Assembly: GCA_030057655.1 (NCBI GenBank)
Contig: JASGUQ010000012.1
Location: forward strand, 1-34,540
From: Bacillota bacterium
GTDB lineage: Bacteria; Bacillota; Clostridia; Christensenellales; Aristaeellaceae
Length of the DNA: 34,540 bases
Reading direction: 5' to 3'
This document shows, piece by piece, positions 1 through 8,981 of the stretch; within the stretch, counting starts at the first letter, position 1; each line of letters starts with the position of its first letter. Below the pieces are notes generated by a model. The model was not told the origin of the DNA, made no database searches, and saw only the letters and a program-made list of their open reading frames with translations. The position numbers were made by a program, and so were the translations under genes.

Positions 1-422
1 CCCTGTCAACCGCGCCGGTCACCCTGACAGACGGGCTTGAGCGCCTGGCTTCACCGCTTAAAGCGGTCAAGTTCCCGGCGCATGAGATGGCCATGATGAT
101 GACCATCGCGCTGCGCTTCATCCCCACGCTCGTTGAGGAAGCGGACAAGATCATGAAGGCGCAGACCGCCCGGGGTGCGGACTTTGAAACCGGCAATCTG
201 ATGGCGCGCGCCAGGGCGATGATCCCCCTGCTGGTCCCGCTTTTTATCAGCGCCTTCAGGCGCGCGGGCGATCTGGCCATGGCCATGGAAGCCCGCTGCT
301 ACCATGGCGGCGAGGGCCGTACCCGGCTTCACAAACTGCAGTTCAGGCGGGGAGACTTTCTGGCCTTCCTGAGCATCCTGCTGTTGATCCTCCTGATCCT
401 TTTGCCGGGGTTCCTCCCTTGA
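1..422 (+). CDS. ecfT: Energy-coupling factor transporter transmembrane protein EcfT (3' part only)
   Basis: The frame is open from base 3, so the start lies outside the window and only the last 139 residues are present. EcfT is the membrane scaffold of ECF vitamin/metal importers; it couples the two EcfA ATPases to a substrate-binding S component. The visible part carries the two cytoplasmic coupling signatures, AQTARGADFE and AMEARCY, where EcfT contacts the ATPases, then a final hydrophobic helix rich in Leu/Ile and the C-terminus LLPGFLP. The TGA stop at 420-422 overlaps the TTG start of truA by four bases (TTGA), so the two are translationally coupled. ecfA-ecfA-ecfT-truA is a common Firmicutes order, so the EcfA genes probably lie just left of the window. 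Confidence 0.93.
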   Translation, partial: LSTAPVTLTDGLERLASPLKAVKFPAHEMAMMMTIALRFIPTLVEEADKIMKAQTARGADFETGNLMARARAMIPLLVPLFISAFRRAGDLAMAMEARCYHGGEGRTRLHKLQFRRGDFLAFLSILLLILLILLPGFLP

Positions 423-1165
423 AACGCTTCCTCCTGACCCTTGAGTATGAGGGGACCGCGTATTCGGGCTGGCAGCGCCAGCTTCACCAAAACAGCGTCC
501 AGGAAGAGCTGGAGCGCGCCCTTTTTACCGCGACACGCGTTCACACCCCGGTCACAGGGGCCAGCCGGACTGACGCCGGCGTCCATGCCCTGGGCCAGCG
601 GGCGCATTTTGACACAAATGCCAACATCCCTGAAGATAAATGGCCCTACGTGCTCAACACCCATCTGCCCCCGGACATCCGGGTGAGCGATTGCCGCCGT
701 GTGGGGGAGACCTTTCACGCCCGCTTTTCAGCCAGGCGCAAGGCCTATGAATACCGCATCTACAACAGGCGGCATCACAGCGCGCTGTTGCGCAATTTCG
801 CCGCCTTTGTGCCCCTGCCCCTTGACGAGGAAAAAATGAGCCGGGCGCTTTTGCCCCTTCTGGGCACCCATGATTTCGCGGCGTTCCAGGCTTCAGGCGG
901 CACGGCCAAAACCACGGTCAGGACCATCTTTAAGGCTGCTGTAACAAGGCAGGGGGACGATCTGACCCTTCTGATCGAAGGCGACGCCTTTTTGTACAAC
1001 ATGGTGCGCATCATCGCGGGCACCCTCATTGGCGTAGGCCAGGGCAAACTGGACGCCGATGTGTTTGAGCGGGCGATTCAAACCAGGGACAGGCTGGCCC
1101 TGGGCGTCACGGCCCCTGCCTGCGGGCTCACGCTCAGGCGCGTCTGGTATGAGGACGAGCTGTGA
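419..1165 (+). CDS. truA: tRNA pseudouridine(38-40) synthase TruA
   Basis: TruA isomerises uridines 38, 39 and 40 in the anticodon arm of many tRNAs to pseudouridine, in the cytoplasm. The 248-residue product has the normal length. The catalytic aspartate is D52, in GASRTDAGVHALGQ at 47-60. The N-terminal motif EYEGTAYSGWQ and the RNA-binding LYNMVRIIAGTL segment near the C-terminus are also typical. Translation starts at TTG inside the ecfT stop, and the TGA stop overlaps the GTG start of the next gene by four bases. It is therefore an internal gene of one tightly coupled operon with no promoter of its own visible. Confidence 0.97.
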   Translation: MKRFLLTLEYEGTAYSGWQRQLHQNSVQEELERALFTATRVHTPVTGASRTDAGVHALGQRAHFDTNANIPEDKWPYVLNTHLPPDIRVSDCRRVGETFHARFSARRKAYEYRIYNRRHHSALLRNFAAFVPLPLDEEKMSRALLPLLGTHDFAAFQASGGTAKTTVRTIFKAAVTRQGDDLTLLIEGDAFLYNMVRIIAGTLIGVGQGKLDADVFERAIQTRDRLALGVTAPACGLTLRRVWYEDEL

Positions 1166-3450
1166 GCGCCCTTGATTTCCGTGTCTCCGTCCGCTCCCTG
1201 GTCGCCTTTACCGCCTTTCCGCCGGACATCACCCCTTTGTCTCCTGACCTGATGGAATTGGGCCGCCGCGCCCATGTGTCAAGGCAGGAAAAGTCCGGGG
1301 TGGCGTCCGAGGTGATGCTGAGCTGGACGGGCGAGGAAGAGGGGCATGCGGTCACTGTCACCGGCCGGATGGACCTCTTTGATGGCACGCAAAACCCCCC
1401 TCTGATTGAGGAGATCAAGCTGTCCTCATCAAAAACCCTGGCTGAACCTTACAAAGAGCACCTTTTGCAGGCAGCCTGCTACGGCTTCATGCTCTGCGAG
1501 AGGGACGGGCTAACATCAGTCCGCCTGCGCGTCAGCTACGCGGACACCGCGGGGCGTCTCACCGCTATATTTGAAGAAGACTGGGGATATGAGCGCCTCA
1601 GGTCTTCTTTTTTTGATCTGCTCTTGCCTTACCTGCGCTGGCAAATCATGCTGGCGGAACGAAAAAAAGCAAGGGATGGGAGCCTTGCTTCCCTGCCCTT
1701 TCCCTACCCCGTTTACCGCCCCGGGCAATATGAGATGGCGGCGCAGGTGTACACATCCATTCAAAGAAAGCGCAGGCTTTTTTCTGTGATGCCGACAGGC
1801 ACCGGGAAATCGGCCGCAGTCCTGTATCCCGCGCTCAAAGCGCTGTCCCTGAACCTCACCGGCAAGGTCTTCTGCCTCACCGCCAGGGGCACCCAGCGCG
1901 TCTCCATGCAAAAGGAACTTCAAAACATGCGCGCCCTGGGGCTGAACTTGCAGGCGCTCACCTTAAACGCCAGGGAGAGCGTCTGCCCCATGGAGCAGGT
2001 CCGCTGCCACCCAGACCACTGTGAGCGCGCCAAAGGGCATTTTGTGCGCCAGGCACAGGCGCTTCATGAGGCCCTGGCCTATGAGAACTGGGACACGGAG
2101 CAGGTGCTTGAGATCGCGGACCGCCACTCCTTGTGTCCCTTTGAGTTTTCCCTGGCCCTTGCCCTCATTGCCGACGTCATCGTCTGCGATTACAATTACG
2201 CCTTTGACCCCATGATCCGGCTTTCCCGCGTCTTTGACGCGACGCGGAAGGTCACCCTCCTGGTGGACGAGGCCCACAACCTGCCTGACCGCGCCCGCGA
2301 CATGCTCTCCGGCCGCCTGAGCTCTTCCTCCCTGCGGGATTTCAGAAGGGAGGCCGGGAAACTTCTGGGCCGAAAAAGCGCGGTTTACCAAGCCTGCACC
2401 AATCTGATCAGAACGCTTGAATTTGAGGGCCTGAAGGCTGACCCTAAGCCGCTTTTGCCGGCGCTGGACGCGCTGATTACAGCCCTGTCCGCCGCTTATG
2501 CGCCCGGGGCCATGAACCTGCTGCGCGACGCGCTCGGCTTATCCCGCGCCCTTTCCCGTGCGCAGGCTTTTCAAGAAGACTATGTTCTCCTTCAAAGGAT
2601 TGAAAAGAGCAATGCTTTTTTCAGCGTCACCAATTTAAACCCTGCCCCGCACCTGAGGGACTGCACCAGGAAACTCTCCGGGGTCGTTTTCTATTCCGCC
2701 ACCTTAAGCCCGATCACCGCGATGCGAAACCTGCTGGGCGGGGAAGAGGAGGACGCCTGCCTTGCCCTTCCCTCGCCCTTTCCAAAGGAACATCTCCTGA
2801 CCCTGCACCTGCCGGTCAACACACGCTATAAATCAAGGGAGGCCAGCCTCCTGTCCGCCGTCCGGGCCATCAGCGCCCTGTTTTTGGCCCGGCCCGGCAA
2901 GATGCTGGCCTATTTTCCTTCCTTCGCGTATCTGCGTGCCGTCTTGCCGGTTCTAAATGAGATAGCCCCGGACCTGCCCCTGATCGTTCAGGAGAGCGGC
3001 ATGGATGAAGCGAAGCGCAAGGATTTTCTTTCCGCCTTCACCGGGGATGACGACCCGCTGCTTGGCCTGTGTGTGCTGGGCGGCGTTTTCGCGGAGGGGG
3101 TTGATCTGCCGGGCAAGGCTTTGACCGCCGTCGCCATTGTGGGCATCGGCCTGCCCCAGGTCAATGAGGAGCGCGACAGCTTCAAGGACCGCATGGAAGC
3201 GGCGCTGGGCGACGGCTTTGCCTATGCCTACCGCTACCCCGGCATGCACAAGGTGCTCCAGGCGGCAGGGCGGCTCATTCGCTCCGATACGGACAGGGGA
3301 GTGCTTCTTTTGATGGATGACCGCTATTCCTGGCGGGAGGTTTCTTCCTTGCTGCCTGGCCATTTGTCGCTGAACAGGGTAAAATCTATTGATGAGATCA
3401 CAAACCGCACAAAGGCATTTTGGAATTTTTCAGAGGGAGGAGGGAAGTAA
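1162..3450 (+). CDS. DinG/XPD-type Fe-S DNA helicase with N-terminal PD-(D/E)XK nuclease domain
   Basis: This 762-residue protein joins two modules. Residues about 1-165 resemble the RecB/Cas4 nuclease fold: D71 in GRMD, E84-I-K86 and a Q103-xxx-Y107 motif. The rest is a superfamily 2 helicase of the XPD/DinG group: Walker A PTGTGKS at 211-217, four cysteines C275, C282, C287 and C325 spaced as for a 4Fe-4S cluster, DEAH at 369-372, and motif VI QAAGRLIR at about 700-707. Such enzymes unwind DNA 5' to 3', with the cluster sensing the duplex junction. A role in repair or R-loop/flap processing is inferred. Translation begins at GTG overlapping the truA stop. The nuclease triad looks intact, so it may also cut DNA. 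Confidence 0.9.
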   Translation: MSALDFRVSVRSLVAFTAFPPDITPLSPDLMELGRRAHVSRQEKSGVASEVMLSWTGEEEGHAVTVTGRMDLFDGTQNPPLIEEIKLSSSKTLAEPYKEHLLQAACYGFMLCERDGLTSVRLRVSYADTAGRLTAIFEEDWGYERLRSSFFDLLLPYLRWQIMLAERKKARDGSLASLPFPYPVYRPGQYEMAAQVYTSIQRKRRLFSVMPTGTGKSAAVLYPALKALSLNLTGKVFCLTARGTQRVSMQKELQNMRALGLNLQALTLNARESVCPMEQVRCHPDHCERAKGHFVRQAQALHEALAYENWDTEQVLEIADRHSLCPFEFSLALALIADVIVCDYNYAFDPMIRLSRVFDATRKVTLLVDEAHNLPDRARDMLSGRLSSSSLRDFRREAGKLLGRKSAVYQACTNLIRTLEFEGLKADPKPLLPALDALITALSAAYAPGAMNLLRDALGLSRALSRAQAFQEDYVLLQRIEKSNAFFSVTNLNPAPHLRDCTRKLSGVVFYSATLSPITAMRNLLGGEEEDACLALPSPFPKEHLLTLHLPVNTRYKSREASLLSAVRAISALFLARPGKMLAYFPSFAYLRAVLPVLNEIAPDLPLIVQESGMDEAKRKDFLSAFTGDDDPLLGLCVLGGVFAEGVDLPGKALTAVAIVGIGLPQVNEERDSFKDRMEAALGDGFAYAYRYPGMHKVLQAAGRLIRSDTDRGVLLLMDDRYSWREVSSLLPGHLSLNRVKSIDEITNRTKAFWNFSEGGGK

Positions 3451-3452
3451 GC

Positions 3453-3995
3453 ATGGCAGAGATACCGCAATTCCGCCTGGGTGAATTGGAGAGCAAGCTC
3501 CTGACCCTGCACGCGCTGAACGAACTGGGTCCCTGCACCAACCTTCAATTGATCGCCTTCATGTCCCAGAGCGACGCCATGAATTATTTTGACCTGCAAA
3601 GCGCGCTGTACGACCTGGCCCAGAGGGGACAGGTCATCAAAGAGCCCGTCAGCGGGGACGACCTGTACACCATCACGCCCATGGGGCAGGAAGCCATCGG
3701 GCTTTTCCTGGGCCGCCTGGGTGAAAGTATTTTGTACAAGGTGGATGAGGCCGTTCCGGCCTTTCGCGAGCAGATGCGCAGGCAGAAGGAGCTGTTTTCC
3801 TCCATCAGCCACGAAGGGCGCAATGAATACCACGCGAAGATGGGCATCATGGAAGGCAGCATGCGCCTGATGCAGCTGGACCTTTCCCTGCCCACGGCTG
3901 AACTGGCCGGTCGGTTTTCAGACAACTGGCAGGGCAAGGCCAGGGAAATCTATGACTTTATCATCAAAACGCTTTCGGGGGAGGATCTTCAGTGA
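3453..3995 (+). CDS. DUF4364 family protein (winged-helix-like)
   Basis: The 180-residue product matches the DUF4364 family of Firmicutes, whose function is not known. The N-terminal half (about 1-85) reads as a winged helix: a helix with LLTLHALNELGPCTNLQL, then YFDLQSALYDLAQRGQVI and a wing with DLYTITPMG. The second half is helical and charged, with no recognisable catalytic residues. ATG 3453 was chosen over an in-frame ATG at 3420 because a GGGAGGAGGG ribosome binding site ends seven bases before it, and 3420 lies inside the helicase gene. Its stop overlaps the GTG start of ispDF by four bases. A regulatory role is an inference from the fold only. Confidence 0.85.
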   Translation: MAEIPQFRLGELESKLLTLHALNELGPCTNLQLIAFMSQSDAMNYFDLQSALYDLAQRGQVIKEPVSGDDLYTITPMGQEAIGLFLGRLGESILYKVDEAVPAFREQMRRQKELFSSISHEGRNEYHAKMGIMEGSMRLMQLDLSLPTAELAGRFSDNWQGKAREIYDFIIKTLSGEDLQ

Positions 3996-5122
3996 AAGTT
4001 TGCGCCGTCATTGTCGCTGCCGGCTCTGCGACGCGCTTAAACGCCGGCAAAAACAAGGCCTTGCTGCCCCTCATGGGCCAGCCCCTGTTTCTTTACGCCG
4101 TGCGCGCGCTCAAGCCCTTTTGCGGGCAGGTCATCCTGGTCACCAAGGAGGAGGAACGAGCGGAATTTGAGGCTGTTCTTTTTGAAAACAGCATCACAGG
4201 GATCGATTTTGCAAATGGCGGCGCGCAGCGGCGCCATTCGGTGGAAAACGCGCTGAACCTGGTGTCAAATGATATGGACCTGGTCCTGGTGCATGACGCC
4301 GCGCGCCCGCTGATCAGCAAGAGGGTGATCCAGGAGGTTATTCAGGCAGCAGGTGAGTTCGGCGCGGCCATCCCCGCCCTTGCTGTGGTTGACACCCTGC
4401 GCAGGATGGCGGACGGGCATTCCCAAACCGTTTCCCGGGACGATCTTTTTTCCGTGCAGACCCCCCAGGGCTTTCAAACAGACCTGATCAGGCGCGCGTA
4501 TCAACACTCGGATGCGGTCACAACGGATGACGCCGGCCTGGTGGAAAAGCTGGGGCATCAGGTGCATCTGGTAAAGGGCGACCCGCGCAACATCAAGATC
4601 ACCCTTCAGGAGGATTTTACCTTGGCTGAACAATACCTGACTTCCACCATCCGCATGGGCACCGGCTTTGACACCCACCGGCTGGTTGAAGGCCGCGACC
4701 TGATTTTATGCGGCGTCAGCATCCCGCATTCCATGGGGCTTTTGGGGCATTCGGACGCGGATGTTGCCCTGCACGCGCTCACAGACGCGCTTCTTGGCGC
4801 CTGTGCGCTGGGGGACATCGGTAAACATTTCCCTGACACAAAGCCGGAGCACAAAGGGGTTTCCTCCCTTTTTCTGCTTCAGGAGGCTGCCCGCATCATG
4901 GCGGAAAACGGCTTTTTCCCCTGGCAGTGCGACCTCACCATCCTGGCGCAGAAGCCCAAGCTTGCGCCCTATATCCTTATGATGCGCGAAAACATCGCGC
5001 AGGCGCTTTCCCTGCCCGTTTCCCGCGTATCCGTCAAAGCCACCACCACTGAGGGGCTGGGTTTTGAAGGCCGGGAAGAGGGGATCTCCGCCCAGGCCGC
5101 GGCCATGGTGCGGGAGATGTGA
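3992..5122 (+). CDS. ispDF: Bifunctional IspD/IspF of the MEP isoprenoid pathway
   Basis: The protein (376 residues) fuses two non-consecutive steps of the methylerythritol phosphate pathway. Residues 1-about 218 are IspD, which makes CDP-methylerythritol from CTP and MEP: the nucleotide loop AAGSATR (R15), K22, HDAARP at 101-106, TPQGF and TDDAGLVE. Residues about 220-376 are IspF, which cyclises the phosphorylated product to MEcPP: zinc ligands D227, H229 and H261, the HSDADVALHALTD segment and the ATTTEGLGF motif. All key residues of both domains are present. IspDF fusions are known in alpha- and epsilon-proteobacteria and in some Firmicutes. The start is GTG inside the DUF4364 stop, and this is the last gene of the operon beginning before truA. 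Confidence 0.96.
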   Translation: MKVCAVIVAAGSATRLNAGKNKALLPLMGQPLFLYAVRALKPFCGQVILVTKEEERAEFEAVLFENSITGIDFANGGAQRRHSVENALNLVSNDMDLVLVHDAARPLISKRVIQEVIQAAGEFGAAIPALAVVDTLRRMADGHSQTVSRDDLFSVQTPQGFQTDLIRRAYQHSDAVTTDDAGLVEKLGHQVHLVKGDPRNIKITLQEDFTLAEQYLTSTIRMGTGFDTHRLVEGRDLILCGVSIPHSMGLLGHSDADVALHALTDALLGACALGDIGKHFPDTKPEHKGVSSLFLLQEAARIMAENGFFPWQCDLTILAQKPKLAPYILMMRENIAQALSLPVSRVSVKATTTEGLGFEGREEGISAQAAAMVREM

Positions 5123-5151
5123 TTGATGAGGTAAATTCGGTGTTTTTGTGT

Positions 5152-5180
5152 TTGTAGAATGATGGTCGGTATGCTAAAAT
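5152..5180 (+). promoter_or_regulatory. Sigma-A-like promoter with extended -10, for the DUF853 gene
   Basis: TTGTAG (5152-5157) and TAAAAT (5175-5180) are 17 bases apart, and TGC directly precedes the -10, giving an extended -10. A short inverted repeat, CGGTAT/ATACCG, overlaps the -10 (5167-5184). The next start codon is 51 bases downstream. Confidence 0.6.
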
Positions 5181-5230
5181 ACCGATGAATATTAACAGGC
5201 TTTGAGTTAAAGAAACGGGAGGATCATATC

Positions 5231-6982
5231 ATGTTGTTGAACAATAAAATCTGGCTGGGCACCAGCGCCTCGGGGCCTGTGACCATGCTGCCGGAACTGG
5301 CCAACCGCCACGGCCTGATTTCCGGCGCCACCGGCACCGGCAAGACCGTCACCCTGCAGGTGCTCGCGGAGGCTTTCTCCCAATTGGGCGTTCCCGTCTT
5401 TATGGCGGATGTCAAGGGCGATCTGGCCGGCCTTGCCAAGCCCGGCGAGCCCAATGAGAAGATCAAAAGCCGCATGGCCGCCGTGGGCATGGACCATTTC
5501 ACCCCCCAGGGCAACCCGGTCACCTTTTGGGACGTCTTCGGCGTATCCGGGCATCCGGTTAGGACAACGGTCAGCGAGATGGGCCCCCTGCTGCTCTCCC
5601 GCATGCTCCAGCTCAACGACACCCAGGCCGGCGTTCTGCACATCATTTTCCGCATCGCGGATGACGAAGGCCTCCTTTTAATCGACCTGAAGGATCTGCG
5701 CGCCATGCTCACCTATGCCGGCGACCGCGCGGGGGACTACACCTTGCGCTACGGCAACATCGCCAAGGCCACCGTGGGCGCGATCCAGCGCGCGATCGCG
5801 GTGCTGGAGGATCAGGGCGGCAACCTGTTTTTCGGCGAACCCGCGCTTGACATCGCCGACTGGCTGGTAAGGGATGAGGACGGCAAAGGCATGATCAACA
5901 TCCTGGCCGCGGACAAATTGTTCCTGCGCCCCAACATGTATTCTGCCTTCCTGTTGTGGATGCTGGCGGAACTGTACGAACTGCTGCCCGAGCAGGGCGA
6001 TAAAGAGCTGCCCCGCATGGTCTTCTTCTTTGACGAGGCCCATCTTTTGTTTAATGACTGCCCCAAGGAGCTGATGGAAAAGATCGAGTTGACCATCCGC
6101 CTGATCCGCAGCAAGGGCGTGGGCGTGTTCTTCATCACCCAAAACCCGGCGGATGTGCCTTCCAGCGTGCTCTCGCAGTTGGCTGCCCGCGTGCAGCACG
6201 CGCTGCGCGCCTTCACCCCGGCTGAGCAGAAGGTCATCCGCACCGTCGCCCAGACCTTCCGCCCCAACCCCGAGTTTGACACCGAGGAGGCCATCACCCA
6301 GCTTCAGACCGGCGAAGCGCTGCTCTCCTTCCTGGAGGAGTCCGGCGCCCCCAGCGTCACCCAGCGCGCCGTCATCCTGCCGCCGCAGTCCTCCATCGGC
6401 GCGATCTCCGATCAGCTTCGCGCCACGCTGATTGAAACCGGCGACCTTCAAAGCAAGTACGCCCACACCTTTGACCGCGAGAGCGCCTATGAAATGCTCA
6501 GCGCCAAGTTCTATTCCCAAAGCGCCGCGGGCACTGCGCGCGTGCTGGCGGAGGAAATCATCGGCAATGTTACGCAGGCCGTTGGAACGGTCGAGCAGCC
6601 CAAACGCTCCGTGATGCAGGTGTTTGATCCGGCGACCGGGCGCTATGTGGAGCGCGAGATGCAGACCCAGCCTGAGTATCAGGCGCCCGCCTATCAGGAG
6701 CCGGCAGCCCCTGTTCCCGTCCAGGTCAAAAAGGTGCAGCAGACCCCGCCGCCCGTCCTGGTCTACAACCCCCAGACCGGCCAGTACGAGCCCCAGCAGC
6801 AAATGCCGATGGTTCAGACACAGCCTGTCAAGGAGCCCAAGGTCGCCAAGACCACCAAGACGGTCAAGGGCCTGGGCGAGAGGATGCTGGAAAACTTCAC
6901 CCGTTCCACCGCGTCCGGCGCCGGCTACACCATGGGCCGCACCATTTCACGCGGCATCCTGGGCATTTTCGGCATCAAGTAA
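5231..6982 (+). CDS. HerA-like ATPase, DUF853 family
   Basis: This 583-residue cytoplasmic P-loop ATPase belongs to the DUF853/HerA-FtsK superfamily. Walker A is GATGTGKT at 32-39 and Walker B with catalytic acid is FFFDEAH, D268-E269. The following stretch with [16 protein letters not shown] is the sensor region typical of HerA-type hexameric motors. After about residue 480 comes a Pro/Gln-rich, probably disordered linker with repeated pieces such as [13 protein letters not shown]. It ends in a conserved tail with [14 protein letters not shown]. HerA relatives move along or pump DNA, but the cellular role of this bacterial branch is unsettled. The start is supported by CGGGAGGA ten bases upstream. 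It has its own promoter and a hairpin after its stop. Confidence 0.9.
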   Translation: MLLNNKIWLGTSASGPVTMLPELANRHGLISGATGTGKTVTLQVLAEAFSQLGVPVFMADVKGDLAGLAKPGEPNEKIKSRMAAVGMDHFTPQGNPVTFWDVFGVSGHPVRTTVSEMGPLLLSRMLQLNDTQAGVLHIIFRIADDEGLLLIDLKDLRAMLTYAGDRAGDYTLRYGNIAKATVGAIQRAIAVLEDQGGNLFFGEPALDIADWLVRDEDGKGMINILAADKLFLRPNMYSAFLLWMLAELYELLPEQGDKELPRMVFFFDEAHLLFNDCPKELMEKIELTIRLIRSKGVGVFFITQNPADVPSSVLSQLAARVQHALRAFTPAEQKVIRTVAQTFRPNPEFDTEEAITQLQTGEALLSFLEESGAPSVTQRAVILPPQSSIGAISDQLRATLIETGDLQSKYAHTFDRESAYEMLSAKFYSQSAAGTARVLAEEIIGNVTQAVGTVEQPKRSVMQVFDPATGRYVEREMQTQPEYQAPAYQEPAAPVPVQVKKVQQTPPPVLVYNPQTGQYEPQQQMPMVQTQPVKEPKVAKTTKTVKGLGERMLENFTRSTASGAGYTMGRTISRGILGIFGIK

Positions 6983-6992
6983 ATTAAAACAA

Positions 6993-7022
6993 AAGGGCGG
7001 CTTCCAAGCTGCCCTTCATTTT
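6993..7022 (+). terminator. Hairpin after the DUF853 gene
   Basis: Arms AAGGGC/GCCCTT enclose GCT/AGC with a short loop, followed by CATTTTAT. It looks like a moderate intrinsic terminator, but it ends only a few bases before the ribosome binding site of pfkA, so it may be a partial terminator or an mRNA-stability hairpin. Confidence 0.5.
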
Positions 7023-7039
7023 ATCAAGGAGGTCATCCT

Positions 7040-8113
7040 ATGAGCGTACGCATCGGTATTTTGACAAGCGGCGGGGACTGCCCGGGGCTGAACGCGGCCA
7101 TCAGGGGCGTGGCCCGCGCGGCCTATCAGACCCTGGACGCGGAGATCGTTGGAATCAGGGCCGGCTACCGCGGCCTGATTGATGGCGATTACCAGGTCAT
7201 GCAGCAGTCCCAGTTTTCCGGCATCCTCACCATGGGCGGGACCATTCTGGGCACGTCCAGAACCCCCTTCCGCAACATGCGCGTGGTGGAGGAGGACAAT
7301 GTGGACAAGGTTCACGCGATGAAAATGAACTACCGCGCGATGCGGCTTGACTGCCTGGTCACCCTGGGCGGCAACGGCACACACAAGACGGCCAACCTGC
7401 TCTCCCAGGAGGGCCTCAACATCATCGGCCTGCCCAAGACCATCGACAACGATATCTTTGGCACCGATTTTACCTTTGGCTTCCACACCGCGGTGGACAT
7501 CGCCACGGACGTCATCGACCGCATCCACACCACCGCCGCCAGCCACAACCGCTGCATGGTCATTGAGATCATGGGCAACAAGGCCGGCTGGCTCAGCCTT
7601 TACGCGGGCATGGCTGGCGGCGCGGACGTCATTTTGCTGCCTGAGATCCCCTACGACATCGAAAAGGTCGCCAAGGTCATTGAGGACCGCTCAAGGATCG
7701 GCAAAAACTTCACCATCATCGCGGTCGCGGAGGGCGCTTTGAGCCTGGAAGAGGCCGCCATGAAGCGCAAAGAGCGGGAGGCAGCCTGGCAGGCGGATGA
7801 GTTCTACAGCGTATCCCATCGCGTCGCGTCACAGCTGGAGAAATTGACCAATGTGGAATGCCGCACGGTCATCCCCGGCCACATGCAGCGCGGCGGCAGC
7901 CCCTGCGCCTATGACAGGGTGCTGTCCACCCAGTTTGGCGTGCACGCGGCCCATCTGATCAAAAAAGGCAAGTTTGGCGTGTCTGTCGCGCTCAAGGGCA
8001 ACGATATCGGCGAGAACAAACTGGAAGACATCGCGGGCGTTCCCAAGCCCGTTGACCTGGATCATCAGATCGTCAAGGCCGCGCGCAACATCAACATCAG
8101 CTTCGGTGATTAG
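7040..8113 (+). CDS. pfkA: 6-phosphofructokinase (PfkA superfamily, atypical active site)
   Basis: The 357-residue enzyme phosphorylates fructose 6-phosphate to the 1,6-bisphosphate, the committing step of glycolysis. The phosphate-binding start TSGGDCPGLNA (9-19), catalytic TIDND (134-138, D136) and HTTAASHNRCMVIEIMG are clear. Two positions differ from the E. coli ATP enzyme. The GGDGS loop reads GGNGT (110-114), with Asn112 at the position of Asp103. PGTIDND reads PKTIDND, with Lys133 at the position of Gly124; that lysine is common in pyrophosphate-dependent and group III enzymes. Gly113, equivalent to Gly104, favours ATP. Phosphoryl donor preference is therefore best called ATP, not proven. 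AAGGAGG lies eight bases before ATG. A strong terminator follows. Confidence 0.92.
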   Translation: MSVRIGILTSGGDCPGLNAAIRGVARAAYQTLDAEIVGIRAGYRGLIDGDYQVMQQSQFSGILTMGGTILGTSRTPFRNMRVVEEDNVDKVHAMKMNYRAMRLDCLVTLGGNGTHKTANLLSQEGLNIIGLPKTIDNDIFGTDFTFGFHTAVDIATDVIDRIHTTAASHNRCMVIEIMGNKAGWLSLYAGMAGGADVILLPEIPYDIEKVAKVIEDRSRIGKNFTIIAVAEGALSLEEAAMKRKEREAAWQADEFYSVSHRVASQLEKLTNVECRTVIPGHMQRGGSPCAYDRVLSTQFGVHAAHLIKKGKFGVSVALKGNDIGENKLEDIAGVPKPVDLDHQIVKAARNINISFGD

Positions 8114-8127
8114 CATTTGTACTAAAG

Positions 8128-8163
8128 AAAAACACCCGCGGAGAAAATCACGCGGGTGTTTTT
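8128..8163. terminator. Bidirectional intrinsic terminator between pfkA and the DUF1292 gene
   Basis: A 13-base perfect stem, AAAAACACCCGCG and its complement, with a 10-base loop has A-runs on one side and T-runs on the other. It can stop both pfkA (+) and the converging ireB operon (-). Confidence 0.92.
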
Positions 8164-8175
8164 GCTTACGGGAAA

Positions 8176-8514
8176 TTATTCCCGGCTCTCGTTCTCGTAG
8201 AACGCTTCGTCTTCTTCCTCGTCCATCTGTTCCATGAACAGCTCAAACACTTCCTGCTCAATCTCCTCGCTCTCGCAGGACACGTAGGTGTCTTCGCCAT
8301 TCTCATCGGTCTGGATCTTCAGGATGACGACCTCGCCTTCTTCCTCGTTCTCTTCTTCCTGGGGCGCCAGGAGAATCACATAACTTTCATTCTTGTGCTC
8401 GATGGTGGTCAGGTACTCAAACTCAATGGTTTCTCCGTCCTCATCCGTCAGCTCAACAATGTTGCTTTCCAATTCTTCGAGCATGTCTTCCCCGTGGTTG
8501 TGATCATGTGCCAT
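8176..8514 (-). CDS. DUF1292 family acidic protein (YrzB-like)
   Basis: This small (112 residues), very acidic protein belongs to DUF1292, whose function is unknown. It begins with MAHDHNHGED, then a beta-rich core with IVELTDEDGETIEFEYL and SYVILLAP, and ends in Glu/Asp-rich helices. A GAGGAGGA site lies about ten bases before ATG. It is the third gene of the ireB-ruvX-DUF1292 unit, an order conserved across Firmicutes (normally alaS-ireB-ruvX-yrzB). It ends next to a bidirectional terminator, so it closes the operon. Confidence 0.9.
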   Translation of the reverse strand: MAHDHNHGEDMLEELESNIVELTDEDGETIEFEYLTTIEHKNESYVILLAPQEEENEEEGEVVILKIQTDENGEDTYVSCESEEIEQEVFELFMEQMDEEEDEAFYENESRE

Positions 8515-8567
8515 TTTGTCAGTTCCTCCTCAATTCTATGGCGCGGTGCGCCGGAAACCCATTTGGA

Positions 8568-8981
8568 TTATACCCTGTGTTCGTCCAGATAAGCCTGCAG
8601 GATCAGCGCGGCGGCCACCTGATCCACCAGAAGCTTGCTCTCCCTCGCGGTTTTCCCGCTTTCTTTCAGGGCGTCCTCAGCTGTTACGCTGGTCAGCCTT
8701 TCGTCCTGCATCATCACCCTGATCCCGTGCTTTTCCAGAACCCTTGCAAAACCCAGCGTTTCTTCCGCCTGCTTGCCCATCCCGCCTTCCAGGTGATAGG
8801 GCAGCCCCATCACCACAAATTCCGCGTCTGTCTCCTGAATGATCCGGGCAACCGCTTTTGCGGTAGGGCCCCATCCCTGGTGGGGGATCACGCTGTGCGG
8901 GCTCGCGATCGTCCTGGACTCGTCGCTGACAGCGACGCCGATGCGCTTGTCGCCGTAGTCAAGACCGATCAGGCGCTTCAC
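8568..8981 (-). CDS. ruvX: Pre-16S rRNA nuclease / RuvX (YqgF) family
   Basis: The 137-residue protein has the RNase H-like fold of YqgF/RuvX. Acidic residues fit the active site: D8 in [10 protein letters not shown], the glutamate of QDERLTS, and the aspartate of [12 protein letters not shown]. In E. coli the family trims the 5' end of 16S rRNA precursor, and a Holliday-junction resolvase role was proposed earlier. The length is normal. Its start overlaps the stop of ireB by four bases, and 53 bases separate its stop from the DUF1292 gene, so all three are expected on one transcript. Confidence 0.95.
   Translation of the reverse strand: MKRLIGLDYGDKRIGVAVSDESRTIASPHSVIPHQGWGPTAKAVARIIQETDAEFVVMGLPYHLEGGMGKQAEETLGFARVLEKHGIRVMMQDERLTSVTAEDALKESGKTARESKLLVDQVAAALILQAYLDEHRV

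Noticed and set aside
5678-6802. 374-codon frame on the minus strand
   Set aside because: It lies entirely opposite the DUF853 gene, has no family motif and a Gly/Leu/Asp-rich composition typical of an antisense shadow.
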